A DNA stretch of 7,421 nt. Source: Ruminococcaceae bacterium UBA6416. Lineage in GTDB: Bacteria; Bacillota; Clostridia; Oscillospirales; Acutalibacteraceae. Positions 4,954 through 7,421 of this stretch are shown here, one piece after another; the first letter of the stretch is position 1, and each line of letters begins with the position of its first letter. The stretch lies in contig DJPI01000043.1 of assembly GCA_002438505.1 (NCBI GenBank), positions 1 through 7,421 of the forward strand, in the 5' to 3' direction. Below the pieces are notes generated by a model. That model ran no database searches. It worked only from the letters and a program-made list of their open reading frames with translations, and was not told the origin of the DNA. A program made the position numbers and the translations under genes.

Positions 4954-6387
4954 TTAGACCGAAAGCTCGCTTTTGATTTCTTCGCCGTCATATCGCGCAA
5001 GAATCGGCTTGATGACCGTGGAGAGGAATTCTTCAACCTGCTCGGCGCTTCTTCCGGTGTATTTTCCGGGCGCAAGCTCGGAGAGAATCTCCTCTTTTGA
5101 AAGCGGAATCCGTTCGTCCTGCGCAATGCGGTCAATGAGATCGTTTTTTCCGCCCTCAAGCTTAACCTTTGCCGCCGCCTCATGGGAATAGACGCGGATG
5201 ATTTCATGGAGCTGCTGGCGGTCGCCGCCGCGCTTGACGGATTCCATCATAATGTTTTCCGTTGCCATGAACGGCAGCTTTTCCATCACGCGCTTTTCAA
5301 TAACTTTTTCATAGACAACAAGTCCGCTTGTAACATTGATGTATATCCCGAGAACGGCGTCAAGCGCAAGGAAGGCCTCAGCAACGGAGATGCGCTTGTT
5401 TGCGCTGTCGTCAAGTGTGCGCTCAAACCACTGAACCTCGCTCGTGAGCGCCGGATTGAGCGCGTCAACCGTGATATATCGCGCAAGGGCGCAGATGCGT
5501 TCACAGCGCATGGGATTGCGCTTATATGGCATTGCAGACGAGCCGATCTGATTTTTTCCGAACGGCTCCTCCATCTCCTCAAATGACTGAAGAATGCGCA
5601 GGTCGTTTGCAAATTTATATGCGCTCTGGGCAAATCCGGACAGCGCGGAAAGGAAGAAGTAATCAACCTTTCTTGAATATGTCTGGCTGGAAACGGGAAC
5701 AAAGCTTTCAAAGCCCATCTCCTTTGCAATCAGCTCTTCGGCCTTTTTAACCTTTTCTCCATCGCCGCCGAAAAGCTCCATGAAGCTTGCCTGCGTTCCG
5801 GTGGTTCCCTTTGAACCGAGGAGCTTGAGGTTTTTGAGGCGAAATTCAAGTGTTTCAATGTCCTGCGCAAGCTCATACATCCAGAGCGTTGCCCTTTTTC
5901 CAACCGTTGTCAGCTGAGCCGGCTGAAGGTGGGTGTAGGCAAGACAGGGCAGGTTCTTATATTTTTCGGCAAAGGCGGAAAGATTACGCAAAACCTGCGC
6001 GGCCTTTTTGAGGATGATTTTTGACGCTTCGCGCATGATGATTATGTCGGTGTTGTCTCCAACATAGCAGCTTGTTGCGCCGAGGTGAATGATAGGCTCG
6101 GCCTTTGGACACTGAACACCGAAAGCATAAACGTGGCTCATGACGTCATGGCGGACAAGCTTTTCGCGCTCTTCCGCAACGTCATAGTTGATGTCGTCTT
6201 TGTGCGCCTCCATCTCCTGAATCTGTTCGTTTGTGATGCCGAGTCCGAGCTGCTTTTCAGCCCTTGCGAGGGCAATCCACAGCCGCCTCCATGTTCTGAA
6301 CTTAAAGTTTTGAGAAAAAATCTGCTGCATTTCATCGCTTGCATATCTTGTTGAAAGCGGGGAAATATATTTGTCTTTGTCTGTCAT
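4954..6387 (-). CDS. purB: Adenylosuccinate lyase, long animal-like form
   Basis: The enzyme cleaves fumarate from SAICAR in IMP synthesis and from adenylosuccinate in AMP synthesis, as a cytoplasmic homotetramer. The 477-residue protein shows the fumarase/aspartase superfamily regions: RHDVMSH (79-85), IHLGATSCYVGDNTD (100-114), YTHLQPAQLTTVGKR (151-165) with His153 as the general acid, and the mobile signature loop GSSAMPYKRNPMRCE (282-296) with Ser283 or Ser284 as the probable catalytic base. QWFERTLDDSANKR (319-332) and LPFMATENIM (371-380) follow. These blocks and the length resemble human ADSL (about 484 residues) more than the short B. subtilis enzyme (about 431), as recalled from memory. 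AAAGGAG (6396-6402, minus strand) lies 8 nt before ATG. No other purine genes adjoin it, and the short leader leaves no room for a purine riboswitch. Confidence 0.96.
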   Translation of the reverse strand: MTDKDKYISPLSTRYASDEMQQIFSQNFKFRTWRRLWIALARAEKQLGLGITNEQIQEMEAHKDDINYDVAEEREKLVRHDVMSHVYAFGVQCPKAEPIIHLGATSCYVGDNTDIIIMREASKIILKKAAQVLRNLSAFAEKYKNLPCLAYTHLQPAQLTTVGKRATLWMYELAQDIETLEFRLKNLKLLGSKGTTGTQASFMELFGGDGEKVKKAEELIAKEMGFESFVPVSSQTYSRKVDYFFLSALSGFAQSAYKFANDLRILQSFEEMEEPFGKNQIGSSAMPYKRNPMRCERICALARYITVDALNPALTSEVQWFERTLDDSANKRISVAEAFLALDAVLGIYINVTSGLVVYEKVIEKRVMEKLPFMATENIMMESVKRGGDRQQLHEIIRVYSHEAAAKVKLEGGKNDLIDRIAQDERIPLSKEEILSELAPGKYTGRSAEQVEEFLSTVIKPILARYDGEEIKSELSV

Positions 6388-6419
6388 TCAAAGCGCTCCT
6401 TTAATTATACCTGCCGATA

Positions 6420-6448
6420 ATTATATTATATATCAGGGAAAAAGTCAA
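6420..6448 (-). promoter_or_regulatory. Sigma-A-type promoter of purB
   Basis: Read on the minus strand, TTGACT (6448-6443) is followed after 17 nt by perfect TATAAT (6425-6420). The predicted start is near 6413, leaving a leader of about 26 nt that carries the ribosome binding site. Confidence 0.85.
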
Positions 6449-6559
6449 ACCGCGATAAAAAACATAAAAATAGTTCGTGAGCAAAACATATGAAAACAGG
6501 AGAAAAAGCGAGAAAAAACGAGCACGGCAAAGACAATTCAATTTTTCTTCAAAAAGCTG

Positions 6560-6588
6560 TTGACAAACAAAACCTCTTGTGATAGAAT
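6560..6588 (+). promoter_or_regulatory. Sigma-A-type promoter of the rplM-rpsI operon
   Basis: TTGACA (6560-6565) and TAGAAT (6583-6588) have a 17-nt spacer, with TGA just before the -10 giving an extended -10. The predicted start is near 6595, with a leader of about 31 nt. This promoter is divergent from the purB promoter, about 110 bp away. Confidence 0.85.
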
Positions 6589-6612
6589 TTCAAGGCATTC
6601 AGATTTTTGATT

Positions 6613-6617
6613 GGAGG
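6613..6617 (+). promoter_or_regulatory. Ribosome binding site fixing the rplM start
   Basis: GGAGG lies 8 nt before ATG at 6626. An in-frame TTG at 6611 overlaps this site and is too close to the transcript start to be used. Confidence 0.85.
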
Positions 6618-6625
6618 AAAAGAAT

Positions 6626-7054
6626 ATGTCAACCTATATGCCGAAAGCCGGCGACATCACCCGTAAGTGGTATGTCATTGACGCCGAGGGAAAGCATCTC
6701 GGTCACGTTGCCGCAAAGGCTGCCGAGCTTCTCCGCGGAAAACATAAGCCCACCTTCGCTCCCCATGCGGACTGCGGCGACCACGTTATCATCATCAATG
6801 CCGATAAGGCTGTTCTCACCGGCAAAAAGCTTGACCAGAAGATGTATTATCATCACACCGGATATATCGGTAACATGAAAAAGGTCAAGTACAGCTCCCT
6901 TATGAAAGAAAAGCCCGAGTTTGCAATGACCAAGGCTGTTAAGGGCATGATCCCCGACACCACCATCGGCCGCAAGGCTCTCACCAGACTTCGCGTTTAT
7001 GCGGGCGCAGAACACGCTCATGCAGCTCAGAAGCCCGAAGTTGTTGAACTTTAA
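6626..7054 (+). CDS. rplM: 50S ribosomal protein L13 (uL13)
   Basis: L13 is an early-assembly protein of the large ribosomal subunit that binds 23S rRNA. The 142-residue product has the same length as E. coli L13 as I recall it. It matches the family along its length: RKWYVIDAEGKHLG (13-26), LLRGKHKPTFAPH (35-47), DHVIIINADKAVLTG (52-66), YYHHTGYIG (74-82), the signature region VKGMIPDTTIGRKALTRL (105-122), and VYAGAEHAHAAQKP (124-137). It is the first gene of the conserved rplM-rpsI pair, with rpsI 20 nt downstream. Expression should be high and growth-linked. Nothing is abnormal. Confidence 0.97.
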   Translation: MSTYMPKAGDITRKWYVIDAEGKHLGHVAAKAAELLRGKHKPTFAPHADCGDHVIIINADKAVLTGKKLDQKMYYHHTGYIGNMKKVKYSSLMKEKPEFAMTKAVKGMIPDTTIGRKALTRLRVYAGAEHAHAAQKPEVVEL

Positions 7055-7060
7055 TTGAAA

Positions 7061-7066
7061 GGGAGG
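7061..7066 (+). promoter_or_regulatory. Ribosome binding site fixing the rpsI start
   Basis: GGGAGG is 8 nt before ATG at 7075 but only 2 nt before the in-frame ATG at 7069, so the second ATG is the likely start. Confidence 0.8.
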
Positions 7067-7074
7067 AAATGAAA

Positions 7075-7421
7075 ATGTACGAAACCACTCCGTTCTTTTA
7101 CGGCACCGGCCGCAGAAAAAAGTCAATAGCAAGAGTCCGCGTTTATGCAGGCAGCGGCAAAATCACCATTAATGACAGAGACATCGATGATTACTTTGGC
7201 CTTGAAACTCTCAAGCTCCTTGTTCGTCAGCCTCTTGATATCACTGACACCAACGGCAAGTTCGACATCGTCTGCCGCGTTGCAGGCGGCGGCGTTACCG
7301 GTCAGGCCGGCGCAATCCGCCACGGTCTTTCAAGAGCTCTTCTTCAGTATGACGCAGAGCTTCGCCTTCCGCTTAAGAAGGCCGGTCTCCTTACCCGTGA
7401 CCCCAGAATGAAGGAAAGAAA
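7075..7421 (+). CDS. rpsI: 30S ribosomal protein S9 (uS9), 3' end outside the window
   Basis: S9 belongs to the small-subunit head and reaches the P-site tRNA with its basic C-terminal tail. The frame stays open from 7075 to the window edge and gives 115 residues of a protein usually near 130. Family landmarks are YGTGRRKKSIARVRV (9-23), INDRDIDDYF (32-41), the S9 signature GGGVTGQAGAIRHGLSRAL (71-89), and LLTRDPRMKER (105-115). Only the last 15 or so residues, including the tRNA-contacting Lys/Arg tail, are missing. This is caused by the window boundary, not by mutation. Its place 20 nt after rplM is the standard bacterial order, and both are presumably made from one transcript. Confidence 0.96.
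   Translation, partial: MYETTPFFYGTGRRKKSIARVRVYAGSGKITINDRDIDDYFGLETLKLLVRQPLDITDTNGKFDIVCRVAGGGVTGQAGAIRHGLSRALLQYDAELRLPLKKAGLLTRDPRMKER

Noticed and set aside
4551..5207. 218-residue minus-strand open frame spanning the ends of fba and purB
   Set aside because: It runs through the bidirectional terminator and overlaps two conserved genes. Its Arg/Ser-rich sequence is typical of an out-of-frame read.
5182..5586. 134-residue open frame on the plus strand inside purB
   Set aside because: It lies antisense to a clearly conserved enzyme, has no recognisable domain, and is explained as a shadow of the purB reading frame.
6388..6412. Possible purine riboswitch upstream of purB
   Set aside because: The predicted leader is only about 26 nt and holds just the ribosome binding site, far too short for a purine aptamer.
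6490..6582. Small open frame of 30 codons (starting MKTGEKARKN) between purB and rplM
   Set aside because: It has no ribosome binding site and no visible promoter, overlaps the rplM promoter, and its Lys-rich composition follows from the A-rich DNA.
7069..7074. ATG at 7069 as the rpsI start
   Set aside because: It is in frame but only 2 nt from GGGAGG. The ATG at 7075 has normal 8-nt spacing.

Overview
The window looks like a chromosomal segment of a Gram-positive, low-to-moderate G+C Firmicute, most likely a gut-type Clostridia (Oscillospirales/Ruminococcaceae-like). The reasons are strong AGGAGG-type ribosome binding sites before nearly every gene, textbook sigma-A promoters with 17-nt spacers, a lipobox lipoprotein with a Pro/Thr- and Lys/Pro/Ala-rich linker, a Clostridia-style class IIB aldolase, and a long adenylosuccinate lyase resembling the animal enzyme. 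The taxonomic placement is inference from style, not a database result.

Layout from left to right. Bases 1-234 hold no gene I can support. They contain a 67-bp-spaced direct repeat and small hairpins, then an AT-rich palindrome just upstream of a promoter. At 352-1977 lies an exported alpha/beta hydrolase related to the LCAT/lipase class, with cysteine where the catalytic serine normally sits. At 2130-3023, from its own promoter, lies a lipoprotein of unknown function, closed by a strong terminator at 3040-3069. A two-gene type II toxin-antitoxin module (RelB/DinJ-like antitoxin 3178-3480, RelE/ParE-like toxin 3483-3824) follows under a promoter covered by operator-like repeats. Next is class II fructose-bisphosphate aldolase (3906-4847) with its own promoter. 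A bidirectional terminator separates it from convergent purB (6387-4954, minus strand). A divergent promoter region (6388-6625) then leads into rplM (6626-7054) and rpsI (7075 onward, cut by the window edge).

The genes fall into unrelated functional groups: two cell-surface proteins, one stress or addiction module, and housekeeping genes for glycolysis, purine synthesis and the ribosome. Only the toxin-antitoxin pair and rplM-rpsI look like true operons. I see no phage, CRISPR, tRNA/rRNA, IS transposase or riboswitch of a class I recognise. The less ordinary items are the Cys-nucleophile hydrolase, the uncharacterised lipoprotein, the toxin-antitoxin locus placed against the fba promoter with a flanking 10-bp inverted repeat, and the non-coding repeats at the left end. 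Nothing here clearly amounts to a new multi-gene system.
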